Shown here piece by piece: positions 8,980 through 16,858 of a stretch of 45,312 nt of DNA (position 1 is its first letter; each line of letters begins with the position of its first letter). The notes under the pieces are model-generated. The model did not search any database. It saw only the letters and a program-made list of their open reading frames with translations, and was not told where the DNA came from. A program made the translations under genes and the position numbers. Source of the stretch: Amphritea atlantica (GTDB lineage: Bacteria; Pseudomonadota; Gammaproteobacteria; Pseudomonadales; Balneatricaceae); assembly GCF_900111095.1 (NCBI RefSeq), contig NZ_FOGB01000022.1:1-45312 (forward strand), given 5' to 3'.

Positions 8980-10098
8980 TTACCCCGTCAGCTGTGTCAG
9001 ATGGTGAGCGATGGTTCGTGCCTGGGCCGCTGCCTCGAGATTATCCCTGTTGCCCTGAGAGACCCGTTCAGCCAGAGCGGCTATTTCGGCAACCGCCAGG
9101 CTTTGTTGTTCTGTGCTGACGGCAACCTGTATAACCTGTTCAGTTAACGCCTGCGTACGACCACAAACGCTATCGAGTTGTGAGCGAACCCGCTCCGAAC
9201 GCTGCAGGCTCTGGTTGGCACTGGCTGACAGGCGGGACATTTTTTCACCGGTTGAGGTGATATGGTGCTGTACAGACTCAATCTTGCGGGTGATCTCTGC
9301 CGCCGATTCCTGGCTGTGACGCGCCAGGTTACGGACCTCATCTGCCACCACGGCGAAACCTTTACCACTGGCTCCGGCCCGTGCCGCTTCGATGGCGGCA
9401 TTCAGGGAGAGCAGGTTGGTCTGATCGGCAATGCCCTGAATCACCCCCGACATTTTGTTGATCGCTTCGGAGTTAGCACTCAGTTCGCGCATCAGCGCAT
9501 TGGTGGCAAGTGCCTGTTCTGCTATATCGGCAACAGTGGCAACCAGCTCATTTAATTGCTGAATACTTTCTTCAATCTGGGTACTGGCATCCAGACTGGT
9601 GTGCCGGGAGGCATCTGCCAGTCGGGTGACCTCATTGATGCTGACATTCAGTTCTTCAACCGCAGCCGCCGCTGTGCCAGCGGCGTCACTTTGTTGTTCC
9701 GCGCTACGAGTGACACTAATGGCGCTTTGTTCCAGTTCCTGTGAAGAGTGGGAGATCTCATCCAGCCGCTGTTGCAGTAGCTGTTGTTTTCGGCCTGATG
9801 CTCTCAGCAACTGCTGAAACTGACGAAACAGTGGTTGTATCAGTAACCCACCTGTACAGTCAGATTGTTCTGCGGATACTGGGAGCGTTCTATCACTGAG
9901 GTGATCAACTTCTCTCAGAAGTAATCCGAGTGTCGCGCAGCCAAGGTATCCGGTTAATAGTAAGGGCCAGACAGGGGGGTTGGGTAGTATCAGGAATAAA
10001 CCTAAGCCGGACAGAGTGGTGGCTGAAAGTAGCGCGATCACTCCTTTGATTCCAATCTGATATAACAATAAAAAAACCGGATAGGTTAACCACTGCAT
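8980..10098 (-). CDS. Methyl-accepting chemotaxis protein without periplasmic sensor domain
   Basis: 372 aa. Two N-terminal membrane helices (about 17-38 and 44-61) are separated by only a few residues, so there is no periplasmic ligand domain. The cytoplasmic signalling coiled coil has the canonical hairpin tip ([20 protein letters not shown] at about 223-242, then [16 protein letters not shown]), which couples CheA/CheW. Input must come from the membrane, from the short N-terminal region or from a partner; the next gene, 5 bases on, encodes a membrane NIT-like protein that could be that partner. GGGAGAGAG is the likely RBS. A terminator-like hairpin lies just upstream (10120-10166). Confidence 0.9.
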   Translation of the reverse strand: MQWLTYPVFLLLYQIGIKGVIALLSATTLSGLGLFLILPNPPVWPLLLTGYLGCATLGLLLREVDHLSDRTLPVSAEQSDCTGGLLIQPLFRQFQQLLRASGRKQQLLQQRLDEISHSSQELEQSAISVTRSAEQQSDAAGTAAAAVEELNVSINEVTRLADASRHTSLDASTQIEESIQQLNELVATVADIAEQALATNALMRELSANSEAINKMSGVIQGIADQTNLLSLNAAIEAARAGASGKGFAVVADEVRNLARHSQESAAEITRKIESVQHHITSTGEKMSRLSASANQSLQRSERVRSQLDSVCGRTQALTEQVIQVAVSTEQQSLAVAEIAALAERVSQGNRDNLEAAAQARTIAHHLTQLTG

Positions 10099-10119
10099 TG
10101 AGCTCTCTCCCTCAGAAAC

Positions 10120-10166
10120 AAAAAAAGCCCCTATTTAGTCATCGGAGAGAGGACTAAAGGAGGCTT
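10120..10166 (-). terminator. Terminator-like hairpin between the dioxygenase gene and the MCP operon
   Basis: On the minus strand AAGCCTCCTTTAGTC (10166-10152) pairs with GACTAAATAGGGGCTT (10140-10125) in about 14 bp with one small internal loop and an 11-nt apical loop, followed by a T-run (to 10120). It ends only 22 bases before the chemoreceptor ATG. It is either the terminator of the upstream dioxygenase transcript or an attenuator in the MCP leader. Confidence 0.75.
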
Positions 10167-10340
10167 CATTGCCATGCCAAAATATTGTCAGAAAGAGATA
10201 GCAAAAAGTAAGCCGCTTTAGTGTATGGCTGAATATTCAGTGGATATCGCAAATAATGTGCTTAGTGGCCGCTATTTTTGCCCCCTTAACTACCGGTGAT
10301 TCATTATTGTGGGCAAAAACGGTGCAATCAGGTGGTTGGA

Positions 10341-11318
10341 TTATTCATTGGATGTTGCCCTTGTGGTTGTGCTGGCAACCTGCTTCGCTACCTGCTTTTC
10401 GGCAAACCGGTTTATCGGCTCAAAATCAGGCAGGGGGAAGGGGATATACGGGTTTAATCGCGAAGAGAAATAGACCGACAGGCGCGAAGAGTCTGCCGCA
10501 GCTTCTCCCCTGCGGTGAAAGCCGGAGGTATCGGCAATCACCAGCGTATTGGCGGGAACATCAAATGTCTGAATATGCAAAAGATCCAGTGAGGCCAGTT
10601 CACGCTCAGGAATGCGCAATGATCCTCGCGCCGCATAGCGTTCATTCAGCTGCCGCCCCTGAATGCTTTGTCGGTACTCCCAGCCAAGCCGTTTCAGCGT
10701 TAACCGGTGAGAACCTTCGACATACTGGAAGGGGCCTTTGTCGGCCGTGACATCTTCAAGAAACAACCAGGCTTTCATCGTTGGGTGAAAGGTATCTGAA
10801 TGGAAGTGTTTCTGCGGGTCGCCGTTAACTTCACAGCCGCGGTTGCAGACACGCAGGAAGTGGGGTCAGGGACGGATAGCGGTTGAAGCCACGTAAGTCA
10901 GCAGATCTCTTATTGAGGATGACTCACACAGCATTCTGGCTGCAGGAAGCTGCTTCAGGGCCTCCTGATCAAGAAAGGTGATCCGGGTGGTGGTATTGCC
11001 CTGAATAAACTCCCGAATCTCTGGCCAGCAGTGCTCACCTTCATCCTGCAAACGTTTAAACAGTTCAGGCGGTAGAGCATTGCTGATGCGCAAATAATCC
11101 TTTTGACGAAACTCGCGGCGGTGTGCTGAACTGATGTTCCAGCTAAGAATCCAGCGGCGAAACCCTGTTATTAAACGAGCAATAACAACTCGCAAAACAT
11201 GCAGCCCCGGGCGATTCAGAAGCCTGTTGCCCAGAATTGGGTTGGCTTCAAATGATTTAGCCTCGGTAAATATCTCGGCGATCCAGATCAGGTACTTAAC
11301 GAACATGTTCTGTTTCAA
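10341..11318 (-). pseudogene. Phytanoyl-CoA dioxygenase-like protein, interrupted by in-frame TGA
   Basis: PhyH-family non-haem Fe(II)/2-oxoglutarate dioxygenases hydroxylate small organic substrates. The frame from 11318 ends at TGA (10868-10866) after STAIRP and continues in the same frame with PHFLRVCNRG, GDPQKHFHSDTFHPT and on to TAA at 10341. The iron ligands HSD (H-x-D) and the distal His in GFHRRG, plus the co-substrate Arg (RLSVYFSSR), all lie downstream of the stop, so the first fragment alone (150 aa) would be inactive. Without the stop the product would be about 325 aa, a normal length. There is no frameshift. The start codon is TTG with GGAG upstream; an ATG lies 12 bases later. 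Point nonsense mutation, sequencing error and readthrough are all possible. Confidence 0.8.
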
Positions 11319-11369
11319 AATAGGCTCCGGGGCGTTTACCGCTATCTGTTTTAATATAGATAAGCAATA

Positions 11370-12233
11370 TCACTCAATATTCTGGATCTGTTCCCGCATC
11401 TGCTCAATCAAAACCTTCAGTTCCACTGCGCTTTGAGTGGTGTCCGATACGATTGATTTGGATGACAGGGTATTGGCTTCGCGGTTGAGTTCCTGCATCA
11501 GGAAGTCCAGTCGGCGGCCAACAGGGCCTTTGGATTTGAGCACCCGTTTTACTTCCTGAACATGGGTGTTGAGGCGGTCCATCTCTTCATCCACATCAGC
11601 TTTCTGGGCCAGGATGACCATCTCCTGCTCAAGACGGCCTTCGTCCAGCTCCGCTTTGAGGTCTTCCAGACGGGCTCTCAGGTTGTCGCGCTGGGCCTGC
11701 AGGATACCCGGTAACTTAGAGCGGACTTCAGTCACAATCTCAGTAATGGTGTCGAGGCGCTGATCAATCAGGGCGGCCAGTTCTACACCTTCGCGGCCGC
11801 GGCTGTCGATCAGTTCATCGAGCGCTTTGTGAAACAGGGTCAGGGAGGCTTTCTTGACGGCGTCCATGTCCAGCCTGGTATCCTGCAGAACACCCGGCCA
11901 GCGCAGCAGATCCATGGTGTCGATCGGTTTGGATACCGGGAGCAGGTTTTCCACCTGCTGTGCCGCTGCCAGCAGTTCCCGGGCAAAGGCTTCGTTTACG
12001 GTCAGCGTCTGCGACTGGGCCTCTGGTACAAACCGCAGTGTGCATTCTACTTTGCCGCGGCTGAGCTTGTTGCGCAGGGTTTCCCGCAGCGGACCTTCGA
12101 GATCACGCAGGCTTTCTGGCAGACGCAGGTGGGGCTCCAGATAGCGGTGATTGACTGAACGGACTTCCCAGATCAGGCTGCCCCACTCATGTTGCATTTC
12201 CTGGCGGGCAAAAGCGGTCATGCTACGTGTCAT
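11370..12233 (-). CDS. yicC: YicC-family endoribonuclease
   Basis: 287 aa, the normal YicC/YloC length. Members are metal-dependent endoribonucleases linked to RNA turnover. Visible are the N-terminal MTRSMTAFAR and VRSVNHRYLEPHLRLPE (about 25-41), and the C-terminal DUF1732 part with GRRLDFLMQELNREANTLSS (about 240-259) and the Glu/Ile-rich end. It diverges from rph, a conserved pairing in gammaproteobacteria, with a shared upstream region at 12234-12370. Confidence 0.95.
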   Translation of the reverse strand: MTRSMTAFARQEMQHEWGSLIWEVRSVNHRYLEPHLRLPESLRDLEGPLRETLRNKLSRGKVECTLRFVPEAQSQTLTVNEAFARELLAAAQQVENLLPVSKPIDTMDLLRWPGVLQDTRLDMDAVKKASLTLFHKALDELIDSRGREGVELAALIDQRLDTITEIVTEVRSKLPGILQAQRDNLRARLEDLKAELDEGRLEQEMVILAQKADVDEEMDRLNTHVQEVKRVLKSKGPVGRRLDFLMQELNREANTLSSKSIVSDTTQSAVELKVLIEQMREQIQNIE

Positions 12234-12370
12234 ATTGTCGGTTCTCGTTTAGAATGCTGTTTTCGTTGCCGACACTGAACGGGTGTTGGCGGATTTGCGC
12301 TTTATTCTAACAGTCCTCGGCCGCTTCCACTATGCGTGCAGTCGGGGTTCCGAACAGGATTCCTAAGTAC

Positions 12371-13138
12371 ATGAGCTCAACAATTTCAGATCAGTTACAA
12401 AACCTTGGCGTCACAACTTTCCGGCCGAGTAATCGCAGGGCGGACCAGATGCGTGAGGTGCGTATCACCCGGAACTTCACTAAGCATGCTGAGGGCTCCG
12501 TGCTGGTGGAGTTTGGCGATACCAAAGTGATCTGTACCGCGTCGGTTGAGCGGGGTGTTCCACGTTTTCTGCGTGGCTCGGGTTCGGGCTGGGTTACCGC
12601 TGAGTATGGCATGCTGCCGCGGGCAACTGGCAGTCGTAACGGCCGTGAAGCCGCCCGGGGACAGCAGGGTGGTCGTACCGTTGAGATTCAGCGGCTGATT
12701 GGCCGCTCACTGCGGGCCTGTATGGATCTGAAGAAACTGGGTGAGAACACCATTACCATCGACTGTGATGTTATTCAGGCGGATGGCGGCACCCGCACGG
12801 CGTCGATTACCGGTGCGTATGTGGCTTTGCGCGATGCGGTCAGCTTTCTCAAGAAAGATAAGCATGGGGCGATGAAAGGGGATCCGATCAAGTATGGCCT
12901 GGCGGCAATCTCTGTTGGTGTCTATAAAGGTGAACCAGTGCTGGACCTGGATTATGCTGAAGATTCTGCTGCCGAAACCGATATGAATGTGATCATGACC
13001 GATAAAGGTGGTTTCGTTGAGGTACAGGGCACCGCAGAGGGTGAACCCTATTCACAGGAAGAGCTGAATGCGATGCTGGAACTGGCAAAAAAGGGCATTG
13101 CAGAGCTGTGTGAGCTTCAGGAAAAAGTTTTAGCCTGA
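12371..13138 (+). CDS. rph: Ribonuclease PH
   Basis: 255 aa. Phosphorolytic 3'-5' exoribonuclease that trims tRNA 3' ends. The core is classic: [67 protein letters not shown] and [19 protein letters not shown]. Family members are about 238 aa and begin a few residues before RPSGR; this one has about 15 extra N-terminal residues. I take ATG 12371; an upstream in-frame ATG at 12332 lacks an RBS. It is followed by a bidirectional terminator and then crc in opposite orientation. Confidence 0.95.
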   Translation: MSSTISDQLQNLGVTTFRPSNRRADQMREVRITRNFTKHAEGSVLVEFGDTKVICTASVERGVPRFLRGSGSGWVTAEYGMLPRATGSRNGREAARGQQGGRTVEIQRLIGRSLRACMDLKKLGENTITIDCDVIQADGGTRTASITGAYVALRDAVSFLKKDKHGAMKGDPIKYGLAAISVGVYKGEPVLDLDYAEDSAAETDMNVIMTDKGGFVEVQGTAEGEPYSQEELNAMLELAKKGIAELCELQEKVLA

Positions 13139-13152
13139 GCCTAATCGAATAT

Positions 13153-13179
13153 AAAAAGGGAGCCACGGCTCCCTTTTTT
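13153..13179. terminator. Bidirectional terminator between rph and crc
   Basis: GGGAGC (13158-13163) pairs with GCTCCC (13168-13173) over CACG, with an A-run before and TTTTTT after. It serves both convergent genes, whose stops are at 13138 and 13196. Confidence 0.9.
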
Positions 13180-13195
13180 ATGCGTCAGGCCGATC

Positions 13196-13963
13196 TCAGA
13201 GATCATAATCAATAATCAGCGGTGCGTGGGCGGAAAACACCTCACCCCGGTAGATTGAGGCTGATTTGATCGTTTTACGCAGGTTGGCGGTGGTGATCTG
13301 ATAATCCAGGCGAGCTCCCTCGTTCAGATCCCGTGCTTTGTTGTAGTCCGGCCACCAGGTGTATTGCTGATCCACATGGTTAACCTGACGGAAAGCATCG
13401 ACATACCCCATTTCGCCAAACAGCTCTTCCATCCATTCCCGTTCCTGAGGCAGAAAGCCGGACACCTTCTGGTTAACATACCAGTTGCTCAGGTCCTTTG
13501 GTTTGTGGGCGATTAACAGAGGCCCGCAGAAGATAAACTCACGTCGTTTGCGCAGGGTTTTGGTGAAGTGTCCCTTGAGCAGGTGAAGATATTCATCTTT
13601 GGCCTGTTGAGCTTCAGCGCCCTTGAGACCTGAAGGGACACTGAAGGATGCCACACTGACATTGTCAAAATCGGCCTGAATAAAGCGACCATTGAAGTCA
13701 CACTGTTCAAATCCAAGACCGGTCATAATCGCTTTCGGCATCACCCGGGTGTAGATCGCCACGCCACTATAGCCATCTTCAAAGGCATCGAAGAAATAAG
13801 CTTCATAGCCATCCGGACGATAGCGTTTATCATCCAACTGATAATCTTTGGCACGCAGATCCTGCAGACATACCACGTCGGCATCCTGCTTCACCATCCA
13901 CTGGAAGAACCCGTTGTCTGTTGCCTGTTCAATACCCTGCGTATTGAATGTAATGACGCGCAT
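13196..13963 (-). CDS. crc: Crc-like catabolite repression control protein (ExoIII fold)
   Basis: 255 aa with the exonuclease III fold but changed active site. Where ExoIII has LQETK this has CLQDLRA (Gln34-Asp35), where ExoIII has the GDxN motif this has FCGPLLIAH, and the final SDHAPL is SAHAPLI. These changes match Pseudomonas Crc, which acts with Hfq to repress translation of catabolic mRNAs and is not a nuclease. Other shared stretches are GLGFEQCDFNGRFIQADFD, KRREFIFCG and WWPDYNKA. The neighbourhood rph-crc-pyrE is the same as in Pseudomonas. The open frame reaches 14008, but MRVITFNTQGI at 13963 is the family start. Confidence 0.88.
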   Translation of the reverse strand: MRVITFNTQGIEQATDNGFFQWMVKQDADVVCLQDLRAKDYQLDDKRYRPDGYEAYFFDAFEDGYSGVAIYTRVMPKAIMTGLGFEQCDFNGRFIQADFDNVSVASFSVPSGLKGAEAQQAKDEYLHLLKGHFTKTLRKRREFIFCGPLLIAHKPKDLSNWYVNQKVSGFLPQEREWMEELFGEMGYVDAFRQVNHVDQQYTWWPDYNKARDLNEGARLDYQITTANLRKTIKSASIYRGEVFSAHAPLIIDYDL

Positions 13964-14161
13964 AACGTATAAACCTGTGAGAAACACAATTTGAGGCGAA
14001 AGGCGCATTGTACTGGGTGTTTAAGCAAAATTGAATCTAAAGCACCGACTATTAATGGTTCCGTGAAGAATTCAGAGTTTAAGTATTGTTCACAATGGAG
14101 GCACAGTAAGAAACCCTGTATTATACGCGCTACTTTTTACACAGCTTTGCGGAGACCCCGG

Positions 14162-14803
14162 ATGCAGGACTATCAGAGAGAGTTTATCGAGTTCGCTATT
14201 GATAAAGAGGTGTTGCGATTCGGCGAGTTCACCCTGAAATCGGGCCGCACCAGCCCCTACTTTTTCAATGCGGGACTGTTTAACAGTGGTGCCGCGCTTG
14301 CCCGTCTGGGCGCCTGCTATGCGGCAGCCATTCAGCAGTCCGGTATTGAGTATGATGTCATCCTGGGGCCTGCCTACAAAGGGATTCCGCTGGCCGCAGC
14401 AACCTGTGTGGCGCTGGCGACTGAGTTTGGTCAGGATGTTCCCTACGTGTTCAACCGCAAAGAGGCAAAAGACCACGGTGAAGGGGGCAATCTGGTGGGG
14501 GCGCCGCTGGAAGGCCGGGTATTGATCATCGATGATGTCATAACCGCAGGTACTGCGATCCGTGAAGTGATGGATATTATCGATAAGGCAGGAGCAACAC
14601 CGGCAGGCACCGTGATTGCGCTGAACCGGCAGGAGAAGGGCAAAGGAGAACTGTCGGCGATTCAGGAAGTGGAGCGCGATTACAATATGCCGGTTGCCAG
14701 CATCGTGTCGCTGAACGATCTGCTTGATTATCTGGCAGAAAAGGGTGGCATGGACGCTCAGATCGAAGCAATTTCTGCATATCGGACACAATATGGTATC
14801 TGA
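14162..14803 (+). CDS. pyrE: Orotate phosphoribosyltransferase
   Basis: 213 aa, matching the family length. It converts orotate and PRPP to orotidine 5'-phosphate in pyrimidine synthesis. The PRPP loop [16 protein letters not shown] (about 120-135), the N-terminal [19 protein letters not shown] and [15 protein letters not shown] are diagnostic. The open frame extends upstream to 13991, but ATG 14162 ([13 protein letters not shown]) is the family start with GGAGA upstream. The promoter probably lies in 13964-14161. Confidence 0.97.
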   Translation: MQDYQREFIEFAIDKEVLRFGEFTLKSGRTSPYFFNAGLFNSGAALARLGACYAAAIQQSGIEYDVILGPAYKGIPLAAATCVALATEFGQDVPYVFNRKEAKDHGEGGNLVGAPLEGRVLIIDDVITAGTAIREVMDIIDKAGATPAGTVIALNRQEKGKGELSAIQEVERDYNMPVASIVSLNDLLDYLAEKGGMDAQIEAISAYRTQYGI

Positions 14804-14898
14804 TCGGTTACTTATTGATCAATAACATAATATTTCACAGGACAGTCTGGAAATTAAGTTGATTTTTATTGGGGGGCCGTGTTTAATAGGCGCCCGTT

Positions 14899-14974
14899 GC
14901 CCGGATAGCTCAGTCGGTAGAGCAGAGGATTGAAAATCCTCGTGTCGGTGGTTCGATTCCGCCTCCGGGCACCA
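14899..14974 (+). tRNA. tRNA-Phe (GAA)
   Basis: 76 nt with encoded CCA. The acceptor GCCCGGA pairs with TCCGGGC, the D arm is AGCTCAGTCGGTAGAGC, the anticodon stem-loop GAGGATTGAAAATCCTC carries GAA, and the T arm is GGTGGTTCGATTCCGCC. It stands alone, 95 bases after pyrE, and its 3' end is copied three times downstream. Confidence 0.97.
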
Positions 14975-15530
14975 CTTATTTTTGATAGAGCCTCGCTTCG
15001 TAGCGGGGCTTTTTCGTATCTGGAAGTTGGTTAGGGCGTCCTCGAACCTGGTTCGATTATTTGCGTTTTCTGCTTACACCTAGGGCCATCATCAAAGAGC
15101 GACGATGTTGTAATGGCCTTCGGCCATCGCTCCGCCTCCGGGCATCAATGATTCTGATAAAGCCTCACTCATCTTTGTAAAAAGAGAGTTGGGGCTTTTT
15201 CGTATCTGGGACTTGGGCAGGGCGTCCTCGAACCGGTTCGATTATTTGCGTTTTCTGCTTACACTTAGGGCCATCATCAAAGAGCGACGATGTTGTAATG
15301 GCCTTCGGCCATCGCTCAGCCTCCGGGCACCACTTTTTTTTGATAGAGCCTCGCTCATCTTGTAGGAAGAGAGCTGGGGCTTTTTCGTATCTGGGACTTG
15401 GACAGGGCGTCCTCGAACCTGGTTCGATTATTTGCGTTTTCTGCTTACACCTAGGGCCATCGTCAAAGAGCGACGATGTTGTCATGGCCTTCGGGCATTG
15501 ATCCGCCTCCGGGCCCACTTATTTTGCTAG
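14958..15530 (+). repeat. rtT-like tandem repeats carrying copies of the tRNA-Phe 3' end
   Basis: Three tandem units of 173, 185 and 186 bp (14958-15130, 15131-15315, 15316-15501) plus the start of a fourth (15502 to about 15530). Each begins with the last bases of tRNA-Phe (TCCGCCTCCGGGCACCA or a close variant). Each full unit then has a terminator-like stem with GGGGCTTTTTCGTATCTGG, TCGAACC(T)GGTTCGATTATTTGC, CTTACAC(C/T)TAGGGCCATC and a final GGCCTTCGGCCAT-like hairpin (altered in unit 3). The E. coli tyrT operon has the same plan: units of about 178 bp repeated about three times after a tRNA, each carrying tRNA 3'-end sequence (rtT). Short open frames here look non-coding. Confidence 0.9.
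14989..15014 (+). terminator. Terminator of tRNA-Phe
   Basis: AGCCTCGCT (14989-14997) pairs with AGCGGGGCT (15002-15010) including one G-U pair, loop TCGT, then TTTT. It lies inside repeat unit 1; related but looser versions occur in units 2 and 3 (AGCCTCA or AGCCTCG ... GGGGCTTTTT). Confidence 0.85.
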
Positions 15531-15624
15531 ATCTTCATTTATCTTGTTAAGGCCGGTTAGTTAACCGGTTGCTGAATGATCGTTAGACTGATCAGTTCAC
15601 AAAGAGAGAAAACGGGAAGCATGG

Positions 15625-16806
15625 TCACTGCGTATGCCACAGTTTTTCATAGATGAAGATGATCTCTTCCCGGGTGGGAATGCGTGGATGGTTGTGAATC
15701 AGGTCGGATGCGATGACCTGTTCGGTCATCTGTTCGAGATGGGTATGGAAATACGCTTGTTCCACGCCGTATGCTGACAGGCTCGGAAGTTTTAGCTCCT
15801 GGTATAGGGTTTCCAGCGCAGCAATAAGTTTTTTAATGGCAGCCTCATCGCTGTCTTTATCGGTCGCTATACCCATGGTTCTGGCGCAGTTAGCGTACCG
15901 TTCCGGAGTAGAAGAGGCGGAAAATGCTGTGATGGCGGGTAGCAGCATCGCATTAGCAAGATTATGAGGCAGGCGACAAAAGCTTTGCAGCGTGTTGCTC
16001 ATGCTCTGCAACAGAGCGCCTGAGGTGATGGAAAAAGCGCTGCCCGCCAGGTTGGCTCCCAGCATGATAGCTTGTCGCGCAGTGGTATTATTTTTCTGCA
16101 GTACTGCGGGACGCAGGTTTTGACTGATCAGGCGTATGGCTGTTAATGCCTGCAGGTCGCTATACGGCGTCGCGTTGCGACTGACGAACGATTCGATTCC
16201 CCGGGCTAATGCTGCCAGCCCGGAATCGGCGATCATTCGCGGGGAAAGGCTGCGATTCAGTTCAGAATCGACGATTACTGCAACGGGATTGAAGCCCAGG
16301 TCTGTGCAGGTGATCTGTGATTCTGCGTTGTTATCCTTAATAAAACTGTATTTTGATGTTTCAGATCCGCTGATGGCGGTAGGTATTGCGATAATTGGCA
16401 GGCCGTCGGTCGATGCAGTGTGATAGCGGGTATCCAGAGACGTGAATCCCGATTCTGCTACCCTGCCGATCGCTTTAGCGATGTCGATTGTGCTGCCGCC
16501 ACCCAGGGCGATGATGCAATCAAAAGGCTCAGGGAAAAGGTCGTTATTTCCGGCCAGCGCTTTGGTTACCCCCGCGGTTATTGCAGTGATGGTTGGCTCT
16601 GTCTGTATTTCCTGAAAAATTTCGTGGCGGATACGATAGGTATCCAGCAGTTGAGAGACGCGGTTGGTAATACCCAGACCGGCGATGGCTATATCGGTCA
16701 CAATCATCGGGACACGATAACCCAGTGAGCGAAGAATATGCGGTAGCTCTGAGATCGAACCGTCGCCTATCTGCATAATACGTGGGGATACGATACGATA
16801 AGACAT
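15625..16806 (-). CDS. Degenerate iron-type alcohol dehydrogenase paralogue
   Basis: 393 aa, same fold and length as DddB in this window (MSYRIVSPRIMQIGDG against MSTQIILPRVMQVGEG). The NAD-binding GGGSTID at 102-108 is kept. Of the four metal ligands of the family (DALTH Asp and His, VHG His, PHG His), three are replaced: Ala198 for Asp, Arg202 for His and Gln267 for His; only His281 (LPHNLAN) stays. The nucleotide loop PTTAGTGSE is also changed to PTAISGSE. The frame is intact, so it is a maintained protein rather than a decaying gene. The start at 16806 has a strong AGGAGGG; an upstream in-frame extension to 16911 overlaps dddD and is not used. It follows dddD by about 50 bases and is probably cotranscribed. 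Function unknown. Confidence 0.9.
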   Translation of the reverse strand: MSYRIVSPRIMQIGDGSISELPHILRSLGYRVPMIVTDIAIAGLGITNRVSQLLDTYRIRHEIFQEIQTEPTITAITAGVTKALAGNNDLFPEPFDCIIALGGGSTIDIAKAIGRVAESGFTSLDTRYHTASTDGLPIIAIPTAISGSETSKYSFIKDNNAESQITCTDLGFNPVAVIVDSELNRSLSPRMIADSGLAALARGIESFVSRNATPYSDLQALTAIRLISQNLRPAVLQKNNTTARQAIMLGANLAGSAFSITSGALLQSMSNTLQSFCRLPHNLANAMLLPAITAFSASSTPERYANCARTMGIATDKDSDEAAIKKLIAALETLYQELKLPSLSAYGVEQAYFHTHLEQMTEQVIASDLIHNHPRIPTREEIIFIYEKLWHTQ

Positions 16807-16858
16807 GCAACCCTCCTGAAAAGTAACAGGCGGGGGACTCCCCGCCTGTTTGGTGCAA

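Noticed and set aside
13991..14161. N-terminal extension of pyrE
   Set aside because: The frame is open but has no family sequence; ATG 14162 matches the conserved PyrE start.
14961..15515. tRNA 3'-end copies as attachment sites of an integrated element
   Set aside because: No integrase, no cargo between the copies and a regular tandem spacing; rtT-like duplication explains it better.
15165..15518. Minus-strand 117-aa open frame with internally repeated peptides across the tRNA-Phe repeats
   Set aside because: The repeated peptides only mirror the DNA repeat. Unit lengths (173, 185, 186) are not all multiples of three and there is no RBS. The E. coli tpr parallel makes it worth remembering, but there is no support for coding.
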